The notes under the pieces were generated by a model. It ran no database searches, was not told the DNA's origin, and was given only the letters and a program-made list of their open reading frames with translations. This document shows positions 15,556 through 24,846 of a stretch of DNA of 41,629 nucleotides, piece by piece. Positions within the stretch are counted from its first letter, which is position 1. Every line of letters starts with the position of its first letter. Position numbers and translations under genes: made by a program. This DNA is from Streptococcus azizii (GTDB lineage Bacteria; Bacillota; Bacilli; Lactobacillales; Streptococcaceae): positions 1 to 41,629 of the forward strand of contig NZ_MSPR01000017.1 of NCBI RefSeq assembly GCF_001984715.1, in the 5' to 3' direction.

Positions 15556-16018
15556 GAATCAAAAGGATACTTCGCCAAGAGTCTCAGTGAATTGAACTCG
15601 AGCTACAACTCGCTGACAAAAAGATAAATACTCCTAGAAGCAGAGACTTCTTCGTCGTATTTCCTATTTTGTCTAGGAGTTGTTTTACGCCCTCGTATCT
15701 TGATGAGTGAAAAGCTCCAGTGGAGGTTTTCAGCCTACCACCTTTCATTAAAAAAGTGGTCGTTAGAAACTCCGTTTCCCTATTTCCAACCTTCAACAGT
15801 CATTGGACTGTTGAAGCAACCTGCAGCTATTGACACGAGTTACTTCGTTTCATCACCAACCTTGCCCACTTCGCTCTCAAATTTCTAGGCTCAGGCTGAA
15901 ACAGTTCACCGAACTTCTGTGGTCACTTTCTAGTTTCTGGGAGATTGAAACAGTTCACTGAACTGTTTCAATCTCCCAGACTAGTGGAGCAAGTACTAAA
16001 AGTAAACTAAACATACTA
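15556..16018 (+). repeat. MITE-like composite intergenic element E1 (one end unclear)
   Basis: Begins with AATCAAAAGGATAC, the same terminus as elements at 27655 and 29997. It holds modules also present in the elements at 21857 and 33093: a hairpin CTTCAACAGTC (15791-15801) / GACTGTTGAAG (15806-15816), a GCCCTCGTATCTTGATGAG stretch, and a segment ending TAGTACTAAAAGT-like near 16000. It includes a very long palindrome at 15936-15980. The right terminus is not the standard one, so its boundary is approximate. Confidence 0.55.
15936..15980. repeat. 45 bp near-perfect palindrome
   Basis: CTGGGAGATTGAAACAGTTC and its exact reverse complement flank a three-base centre. Counting the outer T/A pair gives 22 paired positions around a single C at 15958. 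As RNA it would form a long uninterrupted hairpin with almost no loop. It has no U-tract, so it is not an ordinary terminator. Confidence 0.9.
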
Positions 16019-16037
16019 TATTACCTGATAATCTTTA

Positions 16038-17072
<1,035 letters not shown>

Positions 17073-17087
17073 GCTTGATTGTTTAAG

Positions 17088-17121
17088 CCCCCTATTTCAA
17101 AAAAGAGGTAGGGGTCTTTTT
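17088..17121 (+). terminator. Intrinsic terminator after the acyltransferase gene
   Basis: CCCCTATTTC pairs with GAGGTAGGGG (two G-U pairs as RNA) around an A-rich loop, followed by TCTTTTT. It lies 16 bases after the stop codon at 17072. Confidence 0.8.
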
Positions 17122-17480
17122 GCGAACCGCAGGATACAGCAGAGGTTATTACCGTCATCATTATGGTCAGCGCAAATGATAGGAGATCCCTCAATGAATA
17201 CTCAATAGCATCAAAAGGATACTTGGTCAACTCAGCAAGGTGAGTGGAGGACATCGGAGTTTGGTTGTTAGTGGGGAGTGTAAATCCGCGGTGTGACAAT
17301 GGGCTTTATCTCTTGTCAATACTATAGCAACAATAGCAAACAAGGAATAGACTGTCATTTGCTAGTCTATTCCTTGTTTGTGATTTCTGTTAAATAGTTT
17401 TGGTCGTGTTCAGCTACGAATTGTCCCAGCCTGCTAGTGATGTTTTACGAGTATCGAGGGATTCTTGTAGGGGATTTGTT
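17122..17480. other. Gene-free stretch with a long hairpin
   Basis: No gene is seen. It contains a degenerate piece of the MITE-like family (ATCAAAAGGATACTTGGTCA near 17209) and a perfect 17 bp inverted repeat CAAACAAGGAATAGACT (17337-17353) / AGTCTATTCCTTGTTTG (17364-17380). The hairpin lies between two convergent genes and may stop transcription from either side, although its T-tract is short. A fragment TTGTCCCAGCCT (17420-17431) matches the end of the 149 bp element at 27824. Confidence 0.6.
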
Positions 17481-18488
17481 TTATGCAAATGTGACACAGA
17501 CAGCTTCTGGGACGATGAAGTCAGCAGATAGGTTGGTGAGTTTGCCAGTTTCTTCGTCGCGGCTAAAGACGCTGATATTGTCTGAATCTTGATGGGCTAC
17601 GATTAGGAAACGATTATCAGGGCTGAGAATGAAGTCGCGAGGGGTCTTGCCGAGACTTGGTACGATTTCAAGTAAGTCAAGGCTGGCATCGCCTAAGACC
17701 TTGTAAACAGCAATCGAATCGTGTCCACGGTTTGAACTGTAGAGGAACTTCCCATCGCTGGATAGCCGAATGGCCGCTGTGCCATTAAAGCCGGTGTAGT
17801 CATCGGGCAGAGTAGAGATGGTTTGCATGAGTTCAAATTCTCCTAAGCCATCGTAAATGAGTACCTCAATAGTCGAATTTAACTCGCAGATGAGATAGGC
17901 AATCTTTGCGGTCGGGTGGAAAATGATGTGACGTGGTCCAGCACCCGGGGTTGCGTGATAGCGAGCGAGCAGGGTCAGCTTTCCTTGGTCGGATACCCGA
18001 TAGGTCACGACTTCATCTGTTCCTAAATCACAGGTAATGAGGTATTGGTCGGGTGTCAAATCTGCAAAATGGACATGCGGGCTAGCCTGATTTTCATGGG
18101 GACCTGAGCCTTCATGTTGTTGGGAGTCGACTAGCTCTAGACCACCATTTTCCAAACGTTTGTAGACTAAGACCTGCCCCTTGTGGTAGTTGGCGCCGTA
18201 GACAAGACCGCGCTCTTCGTCAACAGCCACGTAGCAGTGAGGGGCACCGTCTGTGACTGCGTGGTTGATGACATCAAACTCTGGGGAGAAGGCAACCAGC
18301 CCTCCTTGATTGTCAACAGCCCCTACTGAATAAAGCACTCCGTCAGCTGCAAAGGCAAGGTAGGTTGGATTGGGTTCAGCAACTACCAAACGACGATTGC
18401 TGAGCTCTCCTGTCTCCTTATTGAAGTCTGCGGCATAGATTCCTTCAGAAGTTCTACGAGTATAGGTTCCAAAATAAAGTGTCATCAT
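17481..18488 (-). CDS. pgl: Lactonase family protein (6-phosphogluconolactonase-type beta-propeller)
   Basis: A 335-residue protein of the YbhE/Pgl seven-bladed propeller family: MTLYFGTYTRRTSEGIYAAD, repeated blade motifs such as NPTYLAFAADGVLYSVG, GPRHIIFHPTAKIAYLICEL, KFLYSSNRGHDSIAVYKV and TPRDFILSPDNRFLIVAHQD. Known members hydrolyse 6-phosphogluconolactone in the pentose phosphate pathway in the cytoplasm; others in the family act on different lactones. Length fits the family (~330-340). Two adjacent ATG codons at 18488 and 18485 share the GGGAGGA ribosome site; the second is equally likely. An extended -10 TGATATAAT lies on the minus strand at about 18517-18525. Single-gene unit, divergent from the AI-2E family permease. 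Confidence 0.88.
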   Translation of the reverse strand: MMTLYFGTYTRRTSEGIYAADFNKETGELSNRRLVVAEPNPTYLAFAADGVLYSVGAVDNQGGLVAFSPEFDVINHAVTDGAPHCYVAVDEERGLVYGANYHKGQVLVYKRLENGGLELVDSQQHEGSGPHENQASPHVHFADLTPDQYLITCDLGTDEVVTYRVSDQGKLTLLARYHATPGAGPRHIIFHPTAKIAYLICELNSTIEVLIYDGLGEFELMQTISTLPDDYTGFNGTAAIRLSSDGKFLYSSNRGHDSIAVYKVLGDASLDLLEIVPSLGKTPRDFILSPDNRFLIVAHQDSDNISVFSRDEETGKLTNLSADFIVPEAVCVTFA

Positions 18489-18516
18489 ACATTCCTCCCA
18501 TTGTCTTATGTTTACG

Positions 18517-18525
18517 ATTATATCA
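18517..18525 (-). promoter_or_regulatory. Extended -10 promoter of the lactonase gene
   Basis: Read on the minus strand this is TGATATAAT (TATAAT at 18522-18517), 29 bases upstream of the start codon. The -35 region is poor, which is common with a TGn extension. Confidence 0.6.
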
Positions 18526-18583
18526 TATTTTAAAGAGGAAGTCTGTTTCCGCTGATTTCTACAACCCGAAAATCAAGGATACA

Positions 18584-18592
18584 TGGTATAAT
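18584..18592 (+). promoter_or_regulatory. Extended -10 promoter of the permease-TPR-budA run
   Basis: TGGTATAAT (TATAAT at 18587-18592) lies 27 bases before the ATG at 18620, with no strong -35. It is divergent from the lactonase promoter about 60 bases away. Confidence 0.6.
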
Positions 18593-18619
18593 AGAAAAAA
18601 ATACAAGAAGAGGTTTTAC

Positions 18620-19792
18620 ATGGACGACAAAAAGCAAAAGTTTTATAGGTCTTGGTTTTTCAAATGGTTTGTTGATAACCAAGCAGTCACATTTTTTCTT
18701 GTGACACTCTTGGTCATGTTAACCCTATTGGTGTTGACTAAAATTAGCTTTATCTTTGCTCCGATTGCCAGTTTCTTTGAGATTATCCTCCTACCTATGC
18801 TACTGACAGGCTTGCTGTACTATCTACTCAATCCAATAGTGGATGTGCTAGAAAAATGCAAAGTGTCACGAACTGTTGCGATTGCTATTTTGTTTGTTGT
18901 GATTGCCTTTCTTCTAGTTTGGGGATTAGCGGTCGCCATTCCAAGTATTCAACAGCAGGTGGTTAGCTTTGCCCGCAATCTTCCAAGTTACATCCAGCAA
19001 ATCGAGCTACAGGTAACCGCCCTTTTACAGGATGAGCGATTTGAGCAGTTTCGTCCAACAGCTTTAGAAGCCTTGGATAATGTCAATAGTCAAATTATTT
19101 CCTTTGCTCAAAAGTTATCCTCAAGTGCAGTTGACTGGGCCAAAGAATTGATCAGTGCGACCTCTCAGGTAGTGGTAGCCGTCTTGATTATGCCCTTTAT
19201 CCTCTTTTATCTCCTGCGTGATGGGCAATATTTAAAAGCGCATGTTACTCAGTATCTACCAACCAAATGGCGCTCTTCAATCGGTGATGTCCTCACGGAT
19301 GTCAATAGTCAACTGTCCAACTATGTCCGTGGGCAAGTAACGGTTGCGGTCATCGTAGCTGTGATGTTTTCGATTATGTTTTCAGTGATTGGGCTTAGCT
19401 ACCCGATTACCTTGGGGATTGTAGCTGGTTTCTTGAACCTGATTCCTTATCTTGGGTCCTTTCTTGCCATGATTCCTGCCCTTATTCTGGGCGCTATCGC
19501 TGGACCATTTATGCTGCTGAAAGTAGTCCTTGTCTTTGCGGTCGAGCAGACGATTGAGGGACGGTTTGTGACTCCTTTGATTATCGGTAGTTCCTTGAAT
19601 ATTCATCCTATTACCATTCTCTTTGTTCTTCTGACTACTGGACAAATGTTCGGCGTCATCGGTGTCCTCCTTGGTATTCCGATTTATGCCTCTATCAAGG
19701 TAGTCTTAAAAGCTATTTTTGAATGGTATAAGGAGTATAGTGGCTTGTATGAGCTAGATGATGAAGTGATTGAGGGAGTAGATGAAAAATAG
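18620..19792 (+). CDS. AI-2E family transporter (UPF0118 permease)
   Basis: A 390-residue integral membrane protein. The ATG at 18620 is chosen because AGAGG (18610-18614) precedes it and it lies just behind a promoter. A longer frame from 18479 would run through that promoter. Hydrophobic segments cluster at the N-terminus (FFLVTLLVMLTLLVLTK, FEIILLPMLLTGLLYYLLNP, VAIAILFVVIAFLLVWGLAV), followed by a soluble stretch with PSYIQQIE, then several C-terminal segments including the family signature region GVIGLSYPITLGIVAGFLNL/IPYLGSF and VTPLIIGSSLNIHPITILFV. Family members include autoinducer-2 exporters and Na+/H+ antiporters; the substrate here is unknown. The 3' end overlaps the next gene by 11 bases, implying co-translation. 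Confidence 0.9.
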   Translation: MDDKKQKFYRSWFFKWFVDNQAVTFFLVTLLVMLTLLVLTKISFIFAPIASFFEIILLPMLLTGLLYYLLNPIVDVLEKCKVSRTVAIAILFVVIAFLLVWGLAVAIPSIQQQVVSFARNLPSYIQQIELQVTALLQDERFEQFRPTALEALDNVNSQIISFAQKLSSSAVDWAKELISATSQVVVAVLIMPFILFYLLRDGQYLKAHVTQYLPTKWRSSIGDVLTDVNSQLSNYVRGQVTVAVIVAVMFSIMFSVIGLSYPITLGIVAGFLNLIPYLGSFLAMIPALILGAIAGPFMLLKVVLVFAVEQTIEGRFVTPLIIGSSLNIHPITILFVLLTTGQMFGVIGVLLGIPIYASIKVVLKAIFEWYKEYSGLYELDDEVIEGVDEK

Positions 19793-21011
19793 TGAAAAAA
19801 TGTTGTTCTACTTAGAGCAACAAGATTTACAAAAAGCCATGAGCTATTTTCAGCAAGCCTTAGAGAGTGATTCTGATGAGGTCTTATTGGAATTGGCAGC
19901 CTATCTGGAAAGTATTGGCTTTTTACCGCAGGCCAAGGAGATCTATCTCCGCTTACTGGAGGGCTACCCTGAGTTGGCTATTCAACTAGCCCAGATTGCT
20001 AATGAGGATGGTTCAGTTGAGGAAGCCTTTGGCTACCTAGAGATGATTGCCCCAGACAGTCCAGCCTATCTGGAGGCCTTGGTTGTAAAGGCGGATTTGT
20101 ATCAGTCAGAAGGACTGACAGATGTCGCAAGAGAAAAGCTCTTAGAAGCTAGTCGCTTGAGTGACAGCCCGGTGATTGTGTTTGGTTTAGCCGAACTGGA
20201 TTTAGAATTGCAGGAGTACAAGGAAGCCATCCGCTACTATGCCCAGCTAGATCATCAAGAAATCCAAGAATGGACAGGTGTGTCTATTTATCAACGAATT
20301 GGGCTTGCCTACGCCAGCCTTGGAAAATTTGAGGTGGCTATTGAATTTTTGGAAAAATCTGTCGAGCTGGTCTACGATGATCAGACCGTTTTTGAACTAG
20401 CGACCTTGTTGTTAGATCAGGGGCTGTATCAGAAATCAGCTCTTTATTTCAAACAACTAGATGCGCTAAACCCAGAATTTGAAGGCTATGAGTATGCCTA
20501 TGCCCAGGCTCTTCATGGAGAACATCAGTTGACGGAAGCGCGTGACATGCTAGCAAAAGGGCTGAACAAAAACGAATACGACCCAGCCTTGCTATTGTTG
20601 GCATCTCAATATGCCTATGAGGATCATGATGTGACAGCAGCAGAAGCCTATCTCCTGCAAGCCAAGAGGGATAGCGAGGACGAAAATGAGATTGTGCTGC
20701 GCCTCAGTAATCTCTATTTAGAACAGGAACGCTATGAGGAAGCCATCAGTCTTTATTCGGAAGAAGTGGACCATGTTTTAGCCATTTGGAATATTGCCCG
20801 AGCCTATCAGGCCTTGGAACACGATGAGGAAGCGCAGGCTCTTTTTGAACAAATCCGACAAGACTTGGCTGAGAATCCGGAGTTCTTAGTCGATTATATC
20901 GAGTTACTGCGGCAGCTAGGTGATATGCAAGAGGCAAAAGACTTGGCAAAACGGTATCTGGAATTAGTACCAGATGATCTTCTCATGCAAGAATTTTATA
21001 ATCAAGGATAA
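19782..21011 (+). CDS. Tetratricopeptide repeat protein
   Basis: A 409-residue acidic cytoplasmic protein made almost wholly of TPR helices: EKMLFYLEQQDLQKAMSYFQ at the start, EEAFGYLEMIAPDSPAYLEA, LGKFEVAIEFLEKSVELVYD, LYLEQERYEEAISLYSEEVD and a final MQEAKDLAKRYLELVPDDLL. Such repeats bind protein partners; no enzymatic motif is visible. The length and arrangement match the ~410-residue TPR protein common in streptococci. Its ATG sits inside the end of the permease gene, and it is followed three bases later by the acetolactate decarboxylase gene, so the three are likely one transcript. Function in streptococci unknown. Confidence 0.88.
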   Translation: MKNSEKMLFYLEQQDLQKAMSYFQQALESDSDEVLLELAAYLESIGFLPQAKEIYLRLLEGYPELAIQLAQIANEDGSVEEAFGYLEMIAPDSPAYLEALVVKADLYQSEGLTDVAREKLLEASRLSDSPVIVFGLAELDLELQEYKEAIRYYAQLDHQEIQEWTGVSIYQRIGLAYASLGKFEVAIEFLEKSVELVYDDQTVFELATLLLDQGLYQKSALYFKQLDALNPEFEGYEYAYAQALHGEHQLTEARDMLAKGLNKNEYDPALLLLASQYAYEDHDVTAAEAYLLQAKRDSEDENEIVLRLSNLYLEQERYEEAISLYSEEVDHVLAIWNIARAYQALEHDEEAQALFEQIRQDLAENPEFLVDYIELLRQLGDMQEAKDLAKRYLELVPDDLLMQEFYNQG

Positions 21012-21014
21012 GCA

Positions 21015-21731
21015 ATGGAAGCAAATAAGTTATTTCAGTATAATACACTCGGTGCCTTGATGGCAGGCCTGTACGGTGGCTCTCTGACAGTCGGTGAGTT
21101 GTTAGAACATGGCGATTTGGGCCTAGGAACGCTTGATTCGATTGATGGAGAATTGATTGTACTGGATGGGAAAGCCTACCAAGCCAAGGGGTCTGGTGAT
21201 AAGCCCGAGGTGGTGGAAGTGTCGCATGATGTCAAGGTGCCTTATGCGGCAGTGATTTTTCACCAGGCAGAGGTGATTTTCAAGCAACGCTTTGAAATGA
21301 CCGATCAGGAGTTGCAAGCGCGAATTGAGTCTTACTACGATGGTGAAAATCTGTTTCGCTCGATTAAAATTCACGGTCATTTTTCAAAAATGCACGTTCG
21401 CATGATTCCAAAATCTACATCAGATGTGAAGTTTGCAGAGGTTGCGACTCATCAGCCAGAATATGTAGCAGAGGATATTTCAGGGACCATTGTTGGTATC
21501 TGGACGCCAGAGATTTTCCATGGGGTGAGTGTCGCCGGCTATCATCTCCATTTTATTTCAGATGATCATCGTTTTGGTGGTCATGTGATGGATTATGTCA
21601 TCTGTCAAGGCTTTGTTGAAGTAGGAGCAGTTGACCAGCTAGATCAACGCTTTCCAGTGCAGGATCGCCAGTTTCTGTTTGCTAAATTTAATGCTAAAGA
21701 AGTGCGCGAAGATATTGATAAGGCGGAATAA
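21015..21731 (+). CDS. budA: Alpha-acetolactate decarboxylase
   Basis: A 238-residue enzyme converting alpha-acetolactate to acetoin with CO2 release, a cytoplasmic step that drains pyruvate toward neutral products and limits valine/leucine precursor build-up. The start MEANKLFQYNTLGALMAGLY and the zinc site HLHFISDDHRFGGH are diagnostic: His177, His179 and His190 correspond to the three metal-binding histidines of the family. The typical DYVICQGFVEV follows. Length is normal. Ribosome site AAGGA lies at 21005-21009, overlapping the end of the TPR gene. A hairpin overlapping its stop codon is the first of two terminators behind it. Often called aldB in other streptococci. Confidence 0.95.
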   Translation: MEANKLFQYNTLGALMAGLYGGSLTVGELLEHGDLGLGTLDSIDGELIVLDGKAYQAKGSGDKPEVVEVSHDVKVPYAAVIFHQAEVIFKQRFEMTDQELQARIESYYDGENLFRSIKIHGHFSKMHVRMIPKSTSDVKFAEVATHQPEYVAEDISGTIVGIWTPEIFHGVSVAGYHLHFISDDHRFGGHVMDYVICQGFVEVGAVDQLDQRFPVQDRQFLFAKFNAKEVREDIDKAE

Positions 21732-21752
21732 AATAGCACAGTGTGCTATTTT
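21730..21752. terminator. Hairpin at the stop of the acetolactate decarboxylase gene
   Basis: AAAATAGCACA and TGTGCTATTTT are perfect inverted repeats around one base and overlap the TAA. The A and T flanks make it a plausible bidirectional terminator. Confidence 0.65.
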
Positions 21753-21819
21753 ATCCCGAGCCTGTCAATAAGAAAGCGAGGCGGCACAGTGTGTGATGTA
21801 TCCTAAAATCTTCAAATAT

Positions 21820-21853
21820 GAAAGCGTGGTTCATTGTGTAAACTGCGCTTTTC
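21820..21853. terminator. Terminator-like hairpin
   Basis: GAAAGCG (21820) pairs with CGCTTTTC (to 21853), with weaker pairs inside. It is a diverged sister of the better hairpin at 22257, and the two flank the repeat element E2. Confidence 0.5.
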
Positions 21854-21856
21854 ATT

Positions 21857-22198
21857 TATACTCAATAAAAATCAAAAGTAGACGAGCTTTCACAACTCAG
21901 GATTGTGAAAGGTTAGAAATGAGAGTAGCACCGCTCATTTCCTTATATAGTTGTTTAGTTTACTTTTAGTACTAGGCAACGAGCTGCAGGCTGCTTCAAC
22001 AGTCTAATGACTGTTGAAGGTTGGAAATCATACTGACGATAGTCAGTAACAATCGTAGAGTACGGCAAAGCGAGTTAACGAAGTAGTAAAAGTTAAACTA
22101 AAAAAGTTAAACTAAATGAGTATAATCGAAGCCGAAGGTAGAACGATTCTTCACCAAGGTAAGTTGACGAAGGATCCTTTTGATTTTTAAAGAGTATA
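21857..22198. repeat. MITE-like intergenic element E2
   Basis: Left end ATACTCAATAAAAATCAAAA; right end CCTTTTGATTTTTAAAGAGT: imperfect inverted termini. Interior includes CTTCAACAGTC/GACTGTTGAAG (21994-22019), as in E1 and E5. There is no gene, and it occupies most of the gap between two convergent units. Confidence 0.75.
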
Positions 22199-22256
22199 AA
22201 CATGCGCAGCTAGGCATTCTCGTATGCCAGGCTAGCCCAAAATTTTTAACTATTAT

Positions 22257-22288
22257 GAAAGCGCAGTTCGTATTGGACTGCGCTTTTC
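22257..22288. terminator. Bidirectional terminator between convergent genes
   Basis: GAAAGCGCAGT (22257-22267) and ACTGCGCTTTTC (22277-22288) form an 11 bp stem with T-rich and A-rich outer sides. It ends 9 bases from the last codon of the minus-strand Nudix gene and can serve both strands. Confidence 0.8.
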
Positions 22289-22296
22289 AATGAGTA

Positions 22297-22767
22297 TCAA
22301 TCATAGAGTATTTCTTCCGTGTGGGAGATACAGTGGTTTTCCTCATCCCAATAGTGGATGCGTTCAAAGGAGCCTCTGCGCCAATAGAGGAGGAGACGAT
22401 CTCTTATGTCGTCTTGCATATCGAGCTGGTCTAGTTGCCCAATCGCCCACCATTTGGGAGTTCCTTCAGGTGAGGTCGTTAAGATTTCGCCTTCAAAATC
22501 CTCACAGAGAAAGTCGTAGTAGACATAGCGTTCTTTTCCAGTCGGATTGGTAAAACCAGAAATTCCTTTTAGTTGTAAGTGACGGACGGTTAGACCGGTC
22601 TCTTCTTTGACTTCTCGCACAGCAGCTTCAAAAAAACTTTCTGGGAATTCGACCTTGCCACCGGGTTGAATCCACCCTTTGAAATCATCATGCTGACGAT
22701 TTAATAGGAGGACCTGATTGCCTTTTTTGATGCAGACATTGACGTAGTTCTTGATGGTTTCGTTCAT
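22297..22767 (-). CDS. Nudix hydrolase (MutT-type, putative 8-oxo-dGTP diphosphatase)
   Basis: A 156-residue cytoplasmic enzyme with a perfect Nudix box: GGKVEFPESFFEAAVREVKE followed by ETGL fits Gx5Ex7REUxEExGU. The acidic residues bind the magnesium that activates hydrolysis of a nucleoside diphosphate linked to another group. The family includes oxidised dGTP pool cleaners, but the substrate cannot be read from sequence. The N-terminus (NYVNVCIKKGNQVLLLNRQH) and the following QPGG are typical. It starts 10 bases after the end of rqcH and is probably co-transcribed with it. The start is ATG 22767 in the rqcH-nudix intergenic sequence. Confidence 0.9.
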   Translation of the reverse strand: MNETIKNYVNVCIKKGNQVLLLNRQHDDFKGWIQPGGKVEFPESFFEAAVREVKEETGLTVRHLQLKGISGFTNPTGKERYVYYDFLCEDFEGEILTTSPEGTPKWWAIGQLDQLDMQDDIRDRLLLYWRRGSFERIHYWDEENHCISHTEEILYD

Positions 22768-22777
22768 TTTTTATCCC

Positions 22778-24427
22778 TTACTGCTTCATCGCCTTAATCT
22801 TTGCTTCATCTGGCGTAACTCGGAGTGTCTTTTGCCCTCGGTAGGTCACAAAGCCTGGCTTTCCGCCAGTCGGTTTGTGCAATTTTTTCGCTTCAATCAT
22901 GTCAACTGGAATCAGATTGGAGTAGCGCCCCTTGGAGAAGTAGGCTGCTAGCTCTGCTGCATCCGTCTTTACTTCATCGCTCGGGTCAAGATTGCCTGTG
23001 ATAAGGACATGACTTCCCGGAATGTCCTTAGCATGGAACCAGAGTTCTCCTTTTTTGGCTATTTTAAAGGTCAGTTCATCATTTTGGAGGTTGTTTTTTC
23101 CGACGAGAATGATGGTTTTTCCGTCTGTCGCTAGGTAGCGTTCAGCTTTTTGGCGCTTGGCTATTTTTTCTCGATAACGCCGTTTGAGATAGCCCGTCTC
23201 AATCAATTCTTCCCTGATTTCATCGATTTCGGAGAGGCTGGCTTGATTCAGCATGGTATCAACGCTCTCGAGGTAGTCGATGGTTGCTTTGGTTTCGTCA
23301 ATGAGGCTATGTAAGTGCTTGACTGCTTCTTTTAGTTTCTGGTATTTTTTAAAATAGCGCTGGGCATTTTGGCTCGGAGTAAGCGCGATGTCCAACTCGA
23401 TGTCTAAAGGTTCGCCCGTATAGTAATTGTCCAGACGGACGCTTGCTTGATCGTTTGGCACCTGATGGAGATAGGTCGTCAGCAATTCTCCTTTTTGCCG
23501 GAAGAGTTCAGCGGTTTCGGTGTCAAGGAGTTCTTGCTCCTGCTTCATAAGTTTTTTGCGATTTTTATCCAGCTCACTCGCGACTCGCTTAATCAATTCC
23601 TGAGCCTGCTGGGCAACACGGTCACGTTCTGCCTTGTCCTGATAGTAATCGTCAAGGAGTTGAGAGAGTGTCGTAAATCCGCCTTGACTGTCTGTAAAAG
23701 GAACGGCAGAGTAAGAGCGAGTCGTTAGACTCGGCTGGCGGTCTTGTTCAAAAAAGCGGCGAAAATTCTTGAGTTTATCAGTTAGTAAAAGCTGGTTCAA
23801 CTCTGTAGCGGTATCGCGTCCCAAGCCTTGAAAAAGGATTTGAAGCCGTTTGGGAGATAGCTCCTCTGTACTGAGTAGTTCAAATAATTTTTCATCGCCA
23901 ATCGTAAAGGGATTGAGGTTCTTTGTTTCAGGTGGACGGATATAGCTTGCTCCTGGTAGAATCGTCCGATAGGAATTTTGTGAAAAGCCGACATGCTTAA
24001 TGGCTTCGATGATTCGATCTTCACCCTTATCAATGAGGAGAATATTGCTGTGTTTGCCCATGATTTCAATGATGAGGCTGACCTGAATATGGTCGCCAAT
24101 TTCATCTTTATTGGACACAATAAATTCTAGAATGCGGTCATTATCCCATTGTCGGATGGTTTCAATGATGGCTCCCTGTAGGTATTTCCGTAGAATCATG
24201 GTAAAGGTACTTGGTAGCTTGGGATTGGTAAATTCAGTTTGGGTCAGCTGGATGCGACAAAAGGTGGGATGGGCGGAAAGAAGTAGCTTGTGGCTCGTCC
24301 GATTGCTGCGGATATGAAGGACGATTTCTTGCTCAAAAGGCTGGTTAATCTTCTGAATCCGCCCGCCTTCAAGCGCCTCTCGTAATTCAGCTGTCATATG
24401 ATGTAAAAAGAATCCGTCAAAAGACAT
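22778..24427 (-). CDS. rqcH: Rqc2 homologue RqcH / fibronectin-binding protein (PavA/FbpA/Fbps type)
   Basis: A 549-residue NFACT protein. The N-terminal NFACT-N domain begins MSFDGFFLHHMTAELREALE and contains IRQWDNDRIL, whose Asp97-Arg98 matches the pair needed for tRNA/ribosome recognition in characterised RqcH. A helix-hairpin-helix stretch (about 180-215) and long coiled coil (about 270-420) follow, then the NFACT-R domain (LTFKIAKKGELWFHAKDIPG SHV). RqcH adds C-terminal alanine tails to chains stalled on 50S subunits, marking them for degradation. In streptococci the same protein is also reported at the cell surface as a fibronectin-binding adhesin without a signal peptide, and none is visible here. 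A strong minus-strand promoter and GAGGA ribosome site precede it; the Nudix gene follows. Confidence 0.94.
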   Translation of the reverse strand: MSFDGFFLHHMTAELREALEGGRIQKINQPFEQEIVLHIRSNRTSHKLLLSAHPTFCRIQLTQTEFTNPKLPSTFTMILRKYLQGAIIETIRQWDNDRILEFIVSNKDEIGDHIQVSLIIEIMGKHSNILLIDKGEDRIIEAIKHVGFSQNSYRTILPGASYIRPPETKNLNPFTIGDEKLFELLSTEELSPKRLQILFQGLGRDTATELNQLLLTDKLKNFRRFFEQDRQPSLTTRSYSAVPFTDSQGGFTTLSQLLDDYYQDKAERDRVAQQAQELIKRVASELDKNRKKLMKQEQELLDTETAELFRQKGELLTTYLHQVPNDQASVRLDNYYTGEPLDIELDIALTPSQNAQRYFKKYQKLKEAVKHLHSLIDETKATIDYLESVDTMLNQASLSEIDEIREELIETGYLKRRYREKIAKRQKAERYLATDGKTIILVGKNNLQNDELTFKIAKKGELWFHAKDIPGSHVLITGNLDPSDEVKTDAAELAAYFSKGRYSNLIPVDMIEAKKLHKPTGGKPGFVTYRGQKTLRVTPDEAKIKAMKQ

Positions 24428-24484
24428 GGTTATTCCTCGTATTTCTAGTTCCTGCGGGTCAAGCGTAACCTGCTTCGTGTTCCA

Positions 24485-24512
24485 ATTATAACATTTTTTT
24501 AAAAAATGACAA
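24485..24512 (-). promoter_or_regulatory. Promoter of rqcH-nudix
   Basis: On the minus strand: TTGTCA, 16 bases, TATAAT with a TG one base upstream of the -10. It points away from the trp leader promoter; the two -35 boxes are only 8 bases apart, so RNA polymerase binding at one may hinder the other. Confidence 0.75.
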
Positions 24513-24520
24513 AAAAACTA

Positions 24521-24549
24521 TTGACAAACTAAGGTGGAAGTTCTATAAT
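24521..24549 (+). promoter_or_regulatory. Consensus sigma-A promoter of the T-box leader
   Basis: TTGACA (24521-24526), exactly 17 bases, TATAAT (24544-24549). This perfect promoter feeds the T-box leader, so control is expected at the antitermination step. Confidence 0.92.
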
Positions 24550-24555
24550 ATGTAC

Positions 24556-24810
24556 TAATCAGAAGAAGTAGTGGATAGTCAGTTTTCAGGGAGCTTGTGG
24601 GTATTGCGAACAAGTAGCGGACGTTCATGAAATGGGCTGAGGTTATGTATTGAATTCAAAACAATGAGAATTCGGTTGGCACCCCTTACCGTGCGACTCC
24701 TTGATAGAGGAGGATGAGAAATGGAACCATTCTAGACAGTTTCCATAAGTGAGGTGGCACCGTGTCGTTGACGCCCTCGCATACAGTTTTTTGTATGCGG
24801 GGGCTTTTTC
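24556..24810 (+). promoter_or_regulatory. T-box riboswitch, probably tRNA-Trp specific
   Basis: A ~250-base leader with the T-box signature GAGGTGGCACCGTG (24751-24764) followed by a terminator. AGTA near 24567 fits the Stem I S-turn, and CTTGT...ACAAG folds as an apical hairpin. The likely specifier is TGG at 24633-24635 within GAAATGGGCTGAGG. The TGGC at 24755-24758 pairs with a GCCA tRNA end, consistent with tRNA-Trp, whose discriminator base is G. Uncharged tRNA-Trp would stabilise the antiterminator and switch on the downstream transporter genes. The T-box class is firm; the Trp assignment is good but inferred. Confidence 0.85.
24773..24810 (+). terminator. T-box attenuator terminator
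   Basis: GCCCTCGCATAC (24773-24784) pairs with GTATGCGGGGGC (24793-24804, one T-G pair), followed by TTTTT. Its left arm directly follows the T-box sequence, as expected for mutually exclusive terminator and antiterminator. Confidence 0.92.
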
Positions 24811-24846
24811 TATAGCATGGTGGAATGCTATATGAGGAGGGATTGA

